Shown here: positions 43,074 to 51,425 of the stretch, piece after piece
Layout: each line of letters opens with the position of its first letter
Position numbering within the stretch: the stretch's first letter is position 1
Source of the DNA: DATCMU01 sp036563245
Lineage (GTDB): Bacteria > Pseudomonadota > Alphaproteobacteria > Rhizobiales > Devosiaceae
Length of the DNA stretch: 64,000 nt
Direction of reading: 5' to 3'
NCBI GenBank assembly: GCA_036563245.1
Contig: DATCMU010000021.1
Span: forward strand, 6,913-70,912
Notes under the pieces: model-generated
Databases searched by the model: none
What the model was told of the DNA's origin: nothing
Seen by the model: only the letters and a program-made list of their open reading frames with translations
Position numbers and translations under genes: made by a program

Positions 43074-44467
43074 TTCCCCTCCACCAGAAGCGGCAACTCG
43101 ATGGCGATCTCGAAGCCCCGGCCGCCAGTACGCGCCGCAACGCTGCCGTGATGGGACCGGGCGACCTGGGCGACGATGGCAAGGCCAAGGCCGGCGCTGT
43201 CCGGTGTTATGCCCGAAGTCGCAAAACGTTCTCCGATTCGTTCGGCCATGCCTGCCGGCAGGCCCTTTCCGCCATCGCGCACCGCAATGCGGGCGACGGC
43301 GCCACCCGATCGTTCGACCACCAGTTCAACTGGCGGAAGGCCGTGACGAAACGCGTTGTTGAGCAGGTTCTTGACCGCCTCCCTGAGGCTGAGCGCATCG
43401 CCCTTCACGTTGACGCCTTCGTCAGGCAACACAAGTGAGCATCCCACCGCGTCGCTGTCGGCGAGCGTGCGGATTTCGCGCTCGGCGTCCACGGCCACCC
43501 GCCTGAGATCGATGGTCTCGAACGGTTCCGCGTCCGCCCGGTGCGAGACCAGGGCCTGGCTTAGCAACTGGTCGGCAAGCCGGCTCAGCCCGAGCGCGCG
43601 TGCATGAATGCGCTGATGCAGGCGGGCCAGCCGTTGCTCGTCCTTTTCGTCGAGCGCGAGCTGCGACTGGGCCCTGAGCGCGGTGATCGGGGTCCGGATC
43701 TGGTGCGCGGCGTCGGCCACGAAACCCTGCATGGCCTCTATGCGCCGGTCCAGGCGGCCCATGAAGCGGTTTATCGCCTCGATCAGAACCCCCACTTCGC
43801 GCGGCACGTCGAGGTCGAGGGGCGAGAGATCATGGCTGTCCCTGGCGCGAATGACACGCTGCAGGCGGTCGAGCGGCCTGAGCGCGAAGCGCAGCAGCAA
43901 TTGGGCGAGAACCAGAAGCAGCGCGCCGATGACGATGATGGGCACCACCGCCTGGGTGGTGATCGACTGGGCCAGCGCGGCCCGCTCCTCGGTGGTCTGC
44001 GCCACGATCACGGTCAGCTTGCCCGAGAGGGCGCGCTCCGCCAGTTGCCTTGTCAGCATGACGGCACGGATCGGGGCATTCATGTAGCGGGTCTCGTAAA
44101 CCTGCTCCCCGGCGTCGCTGGGGCGGCCAGGCAAGGGCAGGTCATCGTAGCCGGTCAGGTTGGCCCCGTCCGGGCCGATTATGCGGTAGAACACCCGATC
44201 GTTGCGCGCCAGCGACAGGAGTTCGAATGCCGAGCTGGGCAGGTCCACGACGGGTTCGCCATCCGTGACCACGACGCGTTCGGCAATCTGCAGCGCCGCC
44301 CCCTTGAGCAGGCGGTCAAAGGCGTCGTCCGCCGCGGAACGGCCGTAGCGGGACGCCGCGAATATGGTCGCCAGCACGACGATTGCCAGGATCAGCGTCA
44401 TGCCCGCGCCGACGCGGAAGGTGATCGAGGCAGCAGGTCTTGGCAGCGGATACACGGGGTTGCTCAT
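43070..44467 (-). CDS. tctE: TctE-like sensor histidine kinase
   Basis: This 465-residue membrane kinase has two N-terminal helices (about 16-35 and 166-190) around a periplasmic sensor domain, then HAMP, a HisKA H-box (FVADAAHQIRTPITALRAQSQ) and an HATPase domain (NLLNNAFRHG; VRDGGKGLP; GLGLAIVAQVA). It closely fits TctE-type kinases that sense tricarboxylates. It is coupled to the response regulator upstream and the binding protein downstream by four-base overlaps. Confidence 0.9.
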   Translation of the reverse strand: MSNPVYPLPRPAASITFRVGAGMTLILAIVVLATIFAASRYGRSAADDAFDRLLKGAALQIAERVVVTDGEPVVDLPSSAFELLSLARNDRVFYRIIGPDGANLTGYDDLPLPGRPSDAGEQVYETRYMNAPIRAVMLTRQLAERALSGKLTVIVAQTTEERAALAQSITTQAVVPIIVIGALLLVLAQLLLRFALRPLDRLQRVIRARDSHDLSPLDLDVPREVGVLIEAINRFMGRLDRRIEAMQGFVADAAHQIRTPITALRAQSQLALDEKDEQRLARLHQRIHARALGLSRLADQLLSQALVSHRADAEPFETIDLRRVAVDAEREIRTLADSDAVGCSLVLPDEGVNVKGDALSLREAVKNLLNNAFRHGLPPVELVVERSGGAVARIAVRDGGKGLPAGMAERIGERFATSGITPDSAGLGLAIVAQVARSHHGSVAARTGGRGFEIAIELPLLVEGK

Positions 44468-45141
44468 GAAGGGCGCCCGGTTTCGCTGGCCTGGTAGCCA
44501 AGCCCGCGCAGCGTGCGGATATGCAGGTCGGCGCCGGCAAGCTTGCGCCGGAGCCGCGCGACATAGACCTCGACCGCATTGAGGCCAGTTTCACCCTCGA
44601 AGCCGAACAGGCGGTTATGCAGTTCCTCCTTGTCGAGGACGCGCCCGCGATTGGCGAGGAATATCTCGAGAAGGATCTGCTCGCGGCGGGTCAGTTCGCA
44701 CGGCACGCCGGCCACGGTCACCTGCCGGGCCGCCGTATCGAAACGCAGGTTCCCGCATTCGACCGTGGCGGCGCTCTCGCCTTGCTGGCGCCGGGTGATC
44801 GCGCGGGCCCGCGCCTCGAGTTCGCGGAAATCGAATGGCTTGACCAGATAGTCGTCCGCACCCACGTCGAGCGCGTTGATCTTGTCGTCCGTCGCCATGC
44901 GCGCGGTCAGGACGAGCACCGGCACCCCGTTGCGACGGCTGCGCAGCCACTTGAGGAAGTCGAGGCCGGACCCGTCGGGCAGGTTGATGTCGAGGATCAC
45001 CAGATCATAGGCCTCGACCGCGGCGAAATCCTCGGCATCCGCCCTGGACACGGCGAGGTCGCAGGCGTGCCCGGTCTGCTGGAAACGCTGAACGATCGCC
45101 TCGGCGACGTCCTCTGTGTCCTCCACCAGAAGGATTCGCAA
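44464..45141 (-). CDS. tctD: TctD-like OmpR-family response regulator
   Basis: This 225-residue regulator has a receiver domain (MRILLVEDTEDVAEAIV; phosphorylated aspartate in DLVILDINLPDGSGLDFLKWL) and a winged-helix DNA-binding domain (about 125-222; LTRREQILLEIFLANRGRVLDKEEL). It starts with TTG at 45141 after GGAGG. It is divergent from tctC and probably binds the TGACAG direct repeat in the spacer. Confidence 0.92.
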   Translation of the reverse strand: MRILLVEDTEDVAEAIVQRFQQTGHACDLAVSRADAEDFAAVEAYDLVILDINLPDGSGLDFLKWLRSRRNGVPVLVLTARMATDDKINALDVGADDYLVKPFDFRELEARARAITRRQQGESAATVECGNLRFDTAARQVTVAGVPCELTRREQILLEIFLANRGRVLDKEELHNRLFGFEGETGLNAVEVYVARLRRKLAGADLHIRTLRGLGYQASETGRPS

Positions 45142-45165
45142 ACCAGTGTCCTCCCTCGAACCCCG

Positions 45166-45182
45166 TGACAGCTTGATGACAG
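45166..45182. promoter_or_regulatory. Tandem TGACAG repeat, candidate TctD operator
   Basis: TGACAG-CTTGA-TGACAG gives two direct repeats with an 11-base period, the layout bound head-to-tail by OmpR-family regulators. It lies between tctD (start 45141) and tctC (start 45250). Confidence 0.5.
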
Positions 45183-45249
45183 TTTCGGGGCCTACACTTT
45201 TTTCACAACCTTCGCACGGAACGTGTGAGGGTGGAACTGTGGGAGGACC

Positions 45250-46236
45250 ATGATGAGAAAATTCGCTGCGGCCGCGGCCGCATCCCTTTTTGCCGCCTTC
45301 GCCTTTGCTGGCGCGGCGGTCGCGTTCGAGCCGGGCAATTCCGAGTGTATCGCCCCGGCCGATGCCGGCGGTGGCTGGGATTTCACCTGCCGCCAGGTCG
45401 GCAAGGCGCTCTATGACGAGAAGATCGTGCCCAATCCGGTGCAGGTCACCAATCTCTCGGGCGGCGGCGGCGGTGTCGCCTGGGCCGAGGTGGTTTCCAA
45501 GCGTAACTCGGACGACAACCTGATCGTCGCCGCGTCATCGGCCACCACGACCCGGCTTGCCCAGGGTGCCTATCCTGGCGCCAGCATGGATCAGGTCCGC
45601 TGGGTCGGCACCATCGGCTCGGACTACGGCGTGATCGCGGTGTCCAAGGATTCCCCGATCAATTCGCTCAAGGACCTGCTCGACCAGGTCAAGGCCGACC
45701 CGACCTCTATCGCGTTCGCTGGCGGCTCCGCGGTGGGCGGCTGGGACCATCTCAAGGTGCTGATCGCGGCCAAGGCCGACGGCATCGACGATGTAACCAA
45801 GATCAAGTATGTCGCGTTCAACGGCGGCGGCGAGGCGGTGACCCAGCTCCTGGGCGGGCACGTGCAGGCCTTCACCGGCGACCTTTCGGAAGCCAAGGGC
45901 TTCTCGGATTCGGGCGACATCAAGATCCTCGCCGTTTTGGCTCCCGAGCGTCTGCCGGGCGATTTCGCCGGGTTCCCCACTGCCAAGGAGCAGGGGATCG
46001 ACGCGGTCGGCGCCAACTGGCGCGGCTTCTACGCACCGGGCAAGATGGATGACGACGCCTACTCGTTCTGGGCGGCGGCGATCAAGAAGGTCTATGATTC
46101 GGATGCATGGAAGCAGGTGATGGCGCAAAATGGCCTGATGCCGCTCGACCTGCAGGGCGACGCCTTCCAGGCGTTCGTGCAGAAGCAGGTGGACGATACC
46201 GCCGCGCTGAGCCGCGAAATCGGCATTCTGAAGTAA
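45250..46236 (+). CDS. tctC: Tricarboxylate transporter receptor protein TctC
   Basis: This 328-residue periplasmic binding protein has a signal peptide (ends near AVAFEP) and the Bug/TctC fold (CIAPADAGGGWDFTCRQVGKAL; VTNLSGGGGGVAWAEV; FAGGSAVGGWDHLKVL). It captures a tricarboxylate or related organic acid for the TctAB carrier. GGGAGG precedes the ATG at 45250. Confidence 0.93.
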   Translation: MMRKFAAAAAASLFAAFAFAGAAVAFEPGNSECIAPADAGGGWDFTCRQVGKALYDEKIVPNPVQVTNLSGGGGGVAWAEVVSKRNSDDNLIVAASSATTTRLAQGAYPGASMDQVRWVGTIGSDYGVIAVSKDSPINSLKDLLDQVKADPTSIAFAGGSAVGGWDHLKVLIAAKADGIDDVTKIKYVAFNGGGEAVTQLLGGHVQAFTGDLSEAKGFSDSGDIKILAVLAPERLPGDFAGFPTAKEQGIDAVGANWRGFYAPGKMDDDAYSFWAAAIKKVYDSDAWKQVMAQNGLMPLDLQGDAFQAFVQKQVDDTAALSREIGILK

Positions 46237-46252
46237 GGAGCTCGTGGAGGGG

Positions 46253-46684
46253 ATGAGTGACCGGATACTGGGTATCGCCTGCCTGGCGCTGGCCGGGCTC
46301 TACATAGCCTTCGCCACCCAGATCCAGATCGGCTTCATGTCCGATCCGCTGGGGCCGAAAGCCTTCCCGATCATCATCGGGGCGGCACTCGGGATCGCCG
46401 GTCTCTATCCTCTCCTCAAGCCCGACCCCGAGCCGGACTGGCCGGCCCGGGGCCGCATTCTGGAGATCGTCTTCGCCGCCGGCGTGATGGTTGCCTATAC
46501 CTACGCGCTCAGGGAGGCCGGTTTCGTGGTGTCGACCGCCATCGCCGCGGCGCTCCTCAGCTGGCGGCTCAATGCTTCCCCGCTGGCCGCCGCGATCGCC
46601 GGCGTGGCCATATCGGTGGGCATCTACGCCATCTTCCATCTCGTCCTGGGGCTTTCGCTGGCCCGCGGCCCCTGGGGGTTCTGA
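46253..46684 (+). CDS. tctB: Tripartite tricarboxylate transporter small subunit TctB
   Basis: This protein of about 143 residues has four hydrophobic segments, the TctB pattern (ILGIACLALAGLYIAFATQIQIGFMSDPLGPKAFPIIIGAALGIAGLYPL). The ATG at 46253 is preferred; an in-frame GTG at 46244 lies just after AAGGAG. One base separates its stop from tctA. Confidence 0.88.
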   Translation: MSDRILGIACLALAGLYIAFATQIQIGFMSDPLGPKAFPIIIGAALGIAGLYPLLKPDPEPDWPARGRILEIVFAAGVMVAYTYALREAGFVVSTAIAAALLSWRLNASPLAAAIAGVAISVGIYAIFHLVLGLSLARGPWGF

Positions 46685-46685
46685 A

Positions 46686-48224
46686 ATGGATGTGTTCGCC
46701 TCGCTGCTGCACGGTTTCGCCGTTGCGCTGACCGCGCAGAATCTCATGCTGGCGCTCCTCGGATGCGCGCTCGGCACGGTCATCGGCGCCCTGCCCGGGC
46801 TTGGCCCTTCCAACGGGGTGGCGATCCTCATTCCGCTCGCCTTCACGCTGGGACTGCCGGCGACGCCGGCCCTCATCCTTCTCACCAGCGTCTATTACGG
46901 CGCCATGTATGGCGGGCGCATCTCCTCGGTGCTGCTCAACATTCCCGGCGACGAACCGGCGCTGATGACAACGCTAGACGGCTATCCCATGGCCCGAAAC
47001 GGCCAGGCGGGCGAGGCTCTCGCGCTCTCGGGCTTCGCCTCGTTCGTGGGGGCTTTCTTTGCCACCTGGGGACTGGTCTTCCTGGCGCCGCAACTGGTCA
47101 AGCTGGCGCTTCTGTTCGGCCCGGCCGAATATTTCGCGCTGTTCACGCTGGCATTCGCCACGCTGGGCGGGATCACCAGCCGCAACCAGTCCAAATCGGT
47201 GATCGCGGCGGCGCTCGGGCTCGGCATCGCCATGATCGGGGTGGATCACCAGACCGGCGTACCGCGCCTGACCTTCGGCGAGATCCATCTGTATGACGGC
47301 ATCAATTTCCTCGTTGCCATCGTGGGTCTGTTCGCGATCTCGGAAGTGTTCCTGTTTCTCGAGCACAAGGGCGAGGGCGAACACGGCAAGGCCCCGGCGC
47401 TCGGGCGCATTACCGCGCCACTCTCGATGATCAGGCAGACCAGTGGCTCGATGGCGCGCGGCACGGTGCTCGGCTTCGTTGCTGGCGTACTGCCGGGTGC
47501 AGGCGCGTCGCTGGGCTCGTTCATCGCCTACACGGTCGAAAAGCGCCTCAAGGACAAGCACGGCACCTTCGGGAAAGGCGATCCGCGCGGCGTCGCCGCG
47601 CCGGAAGCCGGCAACAACGCGGCGGCCGGCGGGGCGCTCGTGCCGATGCTGGCGCTCGGCGTTCCCGGATCGGGCACCACGGCGGTGTTGCTGGCCATGC
47701 TCATGGCGCTCAACATCACCCCGGGCCCGCTGCTCTTCGCCCAGCAACCCGACGTCGTATGGGGCCTGATCGCCGCCCTGTTCATCGGCAATGTGATGCT
47801 TCTGGCGCTCAATATCCCCATGGTGGGCATCTTCGTGCGCGTGTTGCAGGTGCCCTCGAAATACTTGATGCCGGCGGTCGCCATGATCTCGTTCGTGGGC
47901 ATCTACGGGGTCTCGGGTTCGACGTTCGACCTTCTGGTGATGATCATCTTCGGCGTGCTCGGCTATGTCCTGCGCAAGCTTGACGTGCCGATGGTGCCGG
48001 TCATCCTGGGCGTGCTGCTGGGCAACAACATGGAGACTAACCTCAGGCGCGCCCTGACCATCTCGGACGGCGACTGGTCGATCCTGTGGGGCTCCTGGCT
48101 GGCGATCCTGCTGTGGGCCATGGCGATTGTCGGCTTTATCGCGCCGCTGGTGGTGGGCCGGTTCTTCAGGGTGACCCGACAGCCCGCGCTTGAGGAGAAG
48201 GCGGAGACCGCCGATCCAGACTGA
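46686..48224 (+). CDS. tctA: Tripartite tricarboxylate transporter large subunit TctA
   Basis: This 512-residue permease has about twelve helices and the conserved TctA motifs GALPGLGPSNGVAILIPL and GVLPGAGASLGSFIAYTVEKR. It forms the sodium- or proton-coupled carrier with TctB, fed by TctC. It is last in the tctCBA operon. Confidence 0.94.
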   Translation: MDVFASLLHGFAVALTAQNLMLALLGCALGTVIGALPGLGPSNGVAILIPLAFTLGLPATPALILLTSVYYGAMYGGRISSVLLNIPGDEPALMTTLDGYPMARNGQAGEALALSGFASFVGAFFATWGLVFLAPQLVKLALLFGPAEYFALFTLAFATLGGITSRNQSKSVIAAALGLGIAMIGVDHQTGVPRLTFGEIHLYDGINFLVAIVGLFAISEVFLFLEHKGEGEHGKAPALGRITAPLSMIRQTSGSMARGTVLGFVAGVLPGAGASLGSFIAYTVEKRLKDKHGTFGKGDPRGVAAPEAGNNAAAGGALVPMLALGVPGSGTTAVLLAMLMALNITPGPLLFAQQPDVVWGLIAALFIGNVMLLALNIPMVGIFVRVLQVPSKYLMPAVAMISFVGIYGVSGSTFDLLVMIIFGVLGYVLRKLDVPMVPVILGVLLGNNMETNLRRALTISDGDWSILWGSWLAILLWAMAIVGFIAPLVVGRFFRVTRQPALEEKAETADPD

Positions 48225-48238
48225 TCGACCGGGGGGCG

Positions 48239-48284
48239 CCTGGACCATCTCGCCTTTTGTTGGACTCAAAATGCTTGGTCCAGG
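48239..48284 (+). terminator. Imperfect long hairpin downstream of tctCBA
   Basis: Outer arms CCTGGACCA / TGGTCCAGG (48239-48247, 48276-48284) enclose an inner TTTTG / CAAAA pair. It lies about 15 bases after the tctA stop. No U-tract follows directly. It may be a terminator or part of the adjacent dispersed repeat. Confidence 0.4.
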
Positions 48285-48309
48285 TCCGTGAATAGTCTCA
48301 TGTTGGAAT

Positions 48310-48347
48310 CGGAAAACCGGTACCCGCTTTTCCCGAACTTGCCCTAG
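48310..48347. repeat. Dispersed palindromic repeat ending in a minus-strand stop codon
   Basis: GGAAAACCGG...CTTTTCC arms form an imperfect palindrome, and the element ends TGCCCTAG. Its last 32 bases match 56715-56746 at 23 positions without gaps. The CTA at 48344-48346 is the stop codon of the DUF1003 gene. The element resembles intergenic repeats common in Rhizobiales. Confidence 0.6.
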
Positions 48348-48898
48348 CGTCCGCTTTCGACCAGCCGCCGCATCATGTTCAGCTGTTCCTGCTGGGCGTC
48401 GAGGATCTCGGTCAGCTGGCGCTGGCGCACTTCGTCCATTTTCTCGTGCAGCGACATGATCTCGAGTTCGGCCTTGAGATTGACCTCATAGTCGTGCGCC
48501 GCCGCAAGCCGGTCCTTCGACGCCTGCCGGTTCTGGCTCATCATGATCACCGGAGCCTGCACCGCCGCAAGCATGGAGAGAATGAGGTTGAGGAACACGA
48601 AGGGATAGGGATCGAAACGGGCCGCCTGCGGCATCAGCAGCGCATTGGCCGTTACCCAGACCGCGAGCACCACTCCAAAAATGATGATGAAGGTCCAGGA
48701 CCCGCCGAACGCGGCCACGCTGTCGGCAAGACGCTGGCCAAAGGTAAGCTGATCGCGGAAACTGGCGTTGATGTCCCTGGAGATGTGGGCCCGCTTGGCG
48801 ATCTGTCGCAACACGCGCTGTTCGCGGGGCGAGAGATCGTCGAAACCCGAGGCCATCAGCCTTTCCGCCAGTTCTCTTGCAGTATTGTCCATTGTCAT
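48344..48898 (-). CDS. DUF1003 membrane protein
   Basis: This 184-residue protein has a soluble N-terminus with FDDLSPREQRVLRQIAKRAHISRDINASF, two adjacent helices (about 84-105 and 119-139, with the DUF1003 sequence FDPYPFVFLNLILSMLAAVQAPVIMMSQNRQA), and a coiled-coil-like C-terminus (AAHDYEVNLKAELEIMSLHEKMDEVRQRQLTEILDAQQEQL). Function unknown. The start at 48898 follows AGGAA. Its stop codon lies inside a dispersed repeat. Confidence 0.85.
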   Translation of the reverse strand: MTMDNTARELAERLMASGFDDLSPREQRVLRQIAKRAHISRDINASFRDQLTFGQRLADSVAAFGGSWTFIIIFGVVLAVWVTANALLMPQAARFDPYPFVFLNLILSMLAAVQAPVIMMSQNRQASKDRLAAAHDYEVNLKAELEIMSLHEKMDEVRQRQLTEILDAQQEQLNMMRRLVESGR

Positions 48899-49266
48899 CG
48901 TTCCTGTTCCCGCCGCCGGCAATGCAAAGGGCCCGCCGGTCGATCGATAGTGCAATATTGGGAATATTCGACCGCCGCAATTATGGCGGCCCCGGCTTGC
49001 CATGCCTTGCCGGCGCCGTCGCGCGGCGTTGTCCAGTGACGCGGCCCCACAGACCGAAATAGTCCGGAATCCGGCGGAATTGCGGGCAATAACGCCGCGC
49101 TGCTGCCACGCCACGGCCATATGGGCGCCCAATACTGTTGCCCAAGTGTCACAGTATTGCATTGCATAGGCGCCATGCAGGGGCGAGTCGAACCGGGATC
49201 ACATTCTCGCCACATGCCGTTTCTACGGCGCGCCCATCGTTATCTGCAGTGAGTAACCTCCCAGGA
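48899..49266. other. Intergenic region between DUF1003 and RlpA-like genes
   Basis: No gene was seen in this 368-base divergent spacer. It holds a paired AATATT-GGG-AATATT element (48954-48968) close to the DUF1003 start and a striking 9-base inverted repeat at 49130-49159. GGCGCC occurs on both sides of that repeat. Confidence 0.5.
49130..49159. promoter_or_regulatory. Operator-like inverted repeat upstream of the RlpA-like gene
   Basis: CAATACTGT and ACAGTATTG are perfect 9-base arms separated by 12 bases, a 21-base centre-to-centre spacing that places both halves on one face of the helix. It is about 108 bases upstream of the start at 49267. The binding protein is unknown. Confidence 0.5.
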
Positions 49267-49626
49267 ATGAAGAAAAGACTTGTGATGATCATCGCCCTTG
49301 CCGGGGCGGTGGTGACGGGTGCGGTCGGCCTGAGTAACGCCGCCAATCCCCAGTGCGGCGGTGCCTCGTGGTATTCGCTTCCCGGCCAGACCACCGCTTC
49401 GGGGAAATCCATGAACCCCAATGCGTTGACGGCGGCGCACAAGACACTCCCGTTCGGCACCAAGGTCAAAGTCGTCAACAAGGTGAATGGCAAGTCCATC
49501 GTCGTGACCATAAACGACCGCGGCCCGTTCATTTCCGGCCGCATCATCGACCTTACTCCGGCAGGAGCGAAGGTCCTCGGCTTCAAGAATGCCGGAGTGA
49601 CTTCGGTCTGCCTGACACGCATCTGA
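49267..49626 (+). CDS. RlpA-like double-psi beta-barrel protein
   Basis: This 119-residue protein has a signal peptide (ends near GLSNAAN) and one RlpA domain: GGASWYSLPGQTTASGKSMNPNALTAAHKTLPFGTKVKVVNKVNGKSIVVTINDRGPF. The aspartate of NDRGPF and the histidine of AAHKTLPFG are the catalytic pair in septal lytic transglycosylase RlpA. There is no lipobox and no SPOR domain, so it is a short periplasmic form. AGGA lies right before the ATG. Confidence 0.86.
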   Translation: MKKRLVMIIALAGAVVTGAVGLSNAANPQCGGASWYSLPGQTTASGKSMNPNALTAAHKTLPFGTKVKVVNKVNGKSIVVTINDRGPFISGRIIDLTPAGAKVLGFKNAGVTSVCLTRI

Positions 49627-49749
49627 TCGTCCCGGGGAACCGGGATCGATTCACCAAGGCGCGCGACGGTCTCCGTCCGCGCCTTTTCTCTTCCTCAAAG
49701 TGAAAAGTCGCATTCAATTGCGCGCTGGCCTGAAACACAACTCGGCGCT

Positions 49750-50961
49750 ATGACTGTCGCCCTGTTCACAAAGCGGCATGACATGATGCAGTACTTGCGG
49801 GATCTTCCCCCCCAGACCAAGGTCTTTGCGGCCTTCTTCATCTATTCATTCGGCCTTGGCGGGCTCTATCCGCGCATGGGCGACATCCAGTTGCAGATGG
49901 GCGTCGCGGAGGGCGCGCTTGGCCTGAGCCTGATCGGGGCGGCCGTCGGCACGATGATCTCGCTCACCTTCGCCGGGCCGCTGATCGAGCGCGCCGGCCA
50001 CCGCCGCACGCTTTTCGTCCTTGTTCCGGCCATGTCGGTCTTCATGGCGCTGGCGTCCTTCGCCGCGACGCCGGCCATGCTCTTTCTCGCCCTGGTCCCG
50101 GCGGGACTTTGCATCGGCGCCGTGGAACAGGTGATCAATGTTGAAGCGGACCGCGTCGAGTACCAGATCGGCCGCCGGCTGATGAGCCGGGCCCACGCAT
50201 TCTGGAGTTTCGGGTTCTTCGGCGCGGGGCTGTTCGGCGCCCTTGCAAAGCAGATCGGCATCAGCCCGCAGGTACACCTTCTGATCGTCATTCCCCTGGT
50301 CACAGGCGGCATGTGGCTGTTCCTGTCCGGCTTCCAGCAGGCGCCGCTGCGCGCCGGCACGCGCGTCGAGGCCGCGCCGCGCCTTGCCCGGCCGACCCTT
50401 GGCATTCTCGTACTCGTTGCGATGACGCTGTCGGCGGTCATGCTGGAGGGCGCCGGGGCCGACTGGTCGGCGATCTTCATGCGCAATGAATTCGCGGTCG
50501 CACCCTTTCTTGCCGGTTTCGCCGTAGCGATCGGCGCGCTGGCCCAGGCAACGACCCGCTATTTCGCCGACCGGTTCGTGGAGCGTCACAGCCCCATCGT
50601 GGTGGCCAGAACCCTGCTCGGCATTCTGGGCGTCGGCGCGACCCTGGTCAGCTTCGCGCCCCACCCCTACGTCGCGCTGGCCGGGTTCGCGCTGATGGGC
50701 GTGGGCACCAGCGCGATTTTCCCGCTCGCCATGTCGGCGGCGGCACAGCGCACCGACCGGCCGTCGGTTTCCAACGTCGCGGCCCTGGCGCAGCTTTCGT
50801 TCGTTGCCTTCCTGCTCGGGCCGCCCCTGCTCGGCTTTGTCGCCGAACATCTTGGCATACGCTGGTCTTTCGGCCTGTGCCTGCCACTGGTGGCAGTAAG
50901 CTTTGCCGCGGCTGCGGGGCTTCGCCCGGCGCTGGGGAAAGCGGCGCCTGCACATGGATAG
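49750..50961 (+). CDS. Major facilitator superfamily transporter
   Basis: This 403-residue permease has about twelve helices. The loop AGPLIERAGHRRTLF matches the MFS A-motif region. It resembles the YbjJ-like branch. The substrate is unknown. A start at 49783 or 49786 (MMQYLRDL or MQYLRDL) is possible. Its last 8 bases overlap mmcB. Confidence 0.85.
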   Translation: MTVALFTKRHDMMQYLRDLPPQTKVFAAFFIYSFGLGGLYPRMGDIQLQMGVAEGALGLSLIGAAVGTMISLTFAGPLIERAGHRRTLFVLVPAMSVFMALASFAATPAMLFLALVPAGLCIGAVEQVINVEADRVEYQIGRRLMSRAHAFWSFGFFGAGLFGALAKQIGISPQVHLLIVIPLVTGGMWLFLSGFQQAPLRAGTRVEAAPRLARPTLGILVLVAMTLSAVMLEGAGADWSAIFMRNEFAVAPFLAGFAVAIGALAQATTRYFADRFVERHSPIVVARTLLGILGVGATLVSFAPHPYVALAGFALMGVGTSAIFPLAMSAAAQRTDRPSVSNVAALAQLSFVAFLLGPPLLGFVAEHLGIRWSFGLCLPLVAVSFAAAAGLRPALGKAAPAHG

Positions 50962-51418
50962 CACCGAAACACCATTGGTGGACGGGCGCCAATCCCCCAC
51001 CGCGCTCAGGGTGCAGCGCGGCGCAATGCGGTTGCTGCGGGAACGGCTCGATTTCTGCTGCTTCGCCGAAGTGCCGCTGGTCAACGGCCGACGCGCCGAT
51101 ATCCTGGCCGTGGGGCCCAAAGGCGACATCTGGATCGTGGAGATCAAGTCGAGCCTGGAGGACTTCCGGGTCGATGCCAAGTGGCCCGAATACAAGGATT
51201 TCTGCGACCGGTTCTATTTCGCCAAGCCGCCCGAACTCGATCCGGAAATCTTCCCGGGCGAAGAAGGCCTGATCGTCGCGGACGGCCATGGCGGCGAGAT
51301 CCTGCGCGAGGCCGCGCCCGACCCGATGCCCCCCGCGCGGCGCAAGGCCATGATGCTCAAGCTGGCGCGGCTCGGCGCCGACCGCATTCACGTCCTGATG
51401 GACCCCGGCAAGCCGTAA
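50954..51418 (+). CDS. mmcB: MmcB-family DNA-repair-associated protein
   Basis: This 154-residue protein matches the alphaproteobacterial MmcB family, linked to mitomycin C resistance in Caulobacter. The fold looks like a PD-(D/E)XK nuclease: EVPLVNGRRADILAVGPKGDIWIVEIKSSLEDF carries the D and E-x-K residues. It may process damaged DNA. It overlaps the MFS gene and is convergent with the metallo-hydrolase gene. Confidence 0.82.
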   Translation: MDSTETPLVDGRQSPTALRVQRGAMRLLRERLDFCCFAEVPLVNGRRADILAVGPKGDIWIVEIKSSLEDFRVDAKWPEYKDFCDRFYFAKPPELDPEIFPGEEGLIVADGHGGEILREAAPDPMPPARRKAMMLKLARLGADRIHVLMDPGKP

Positions 51419-51425
51419 CCTGGAA

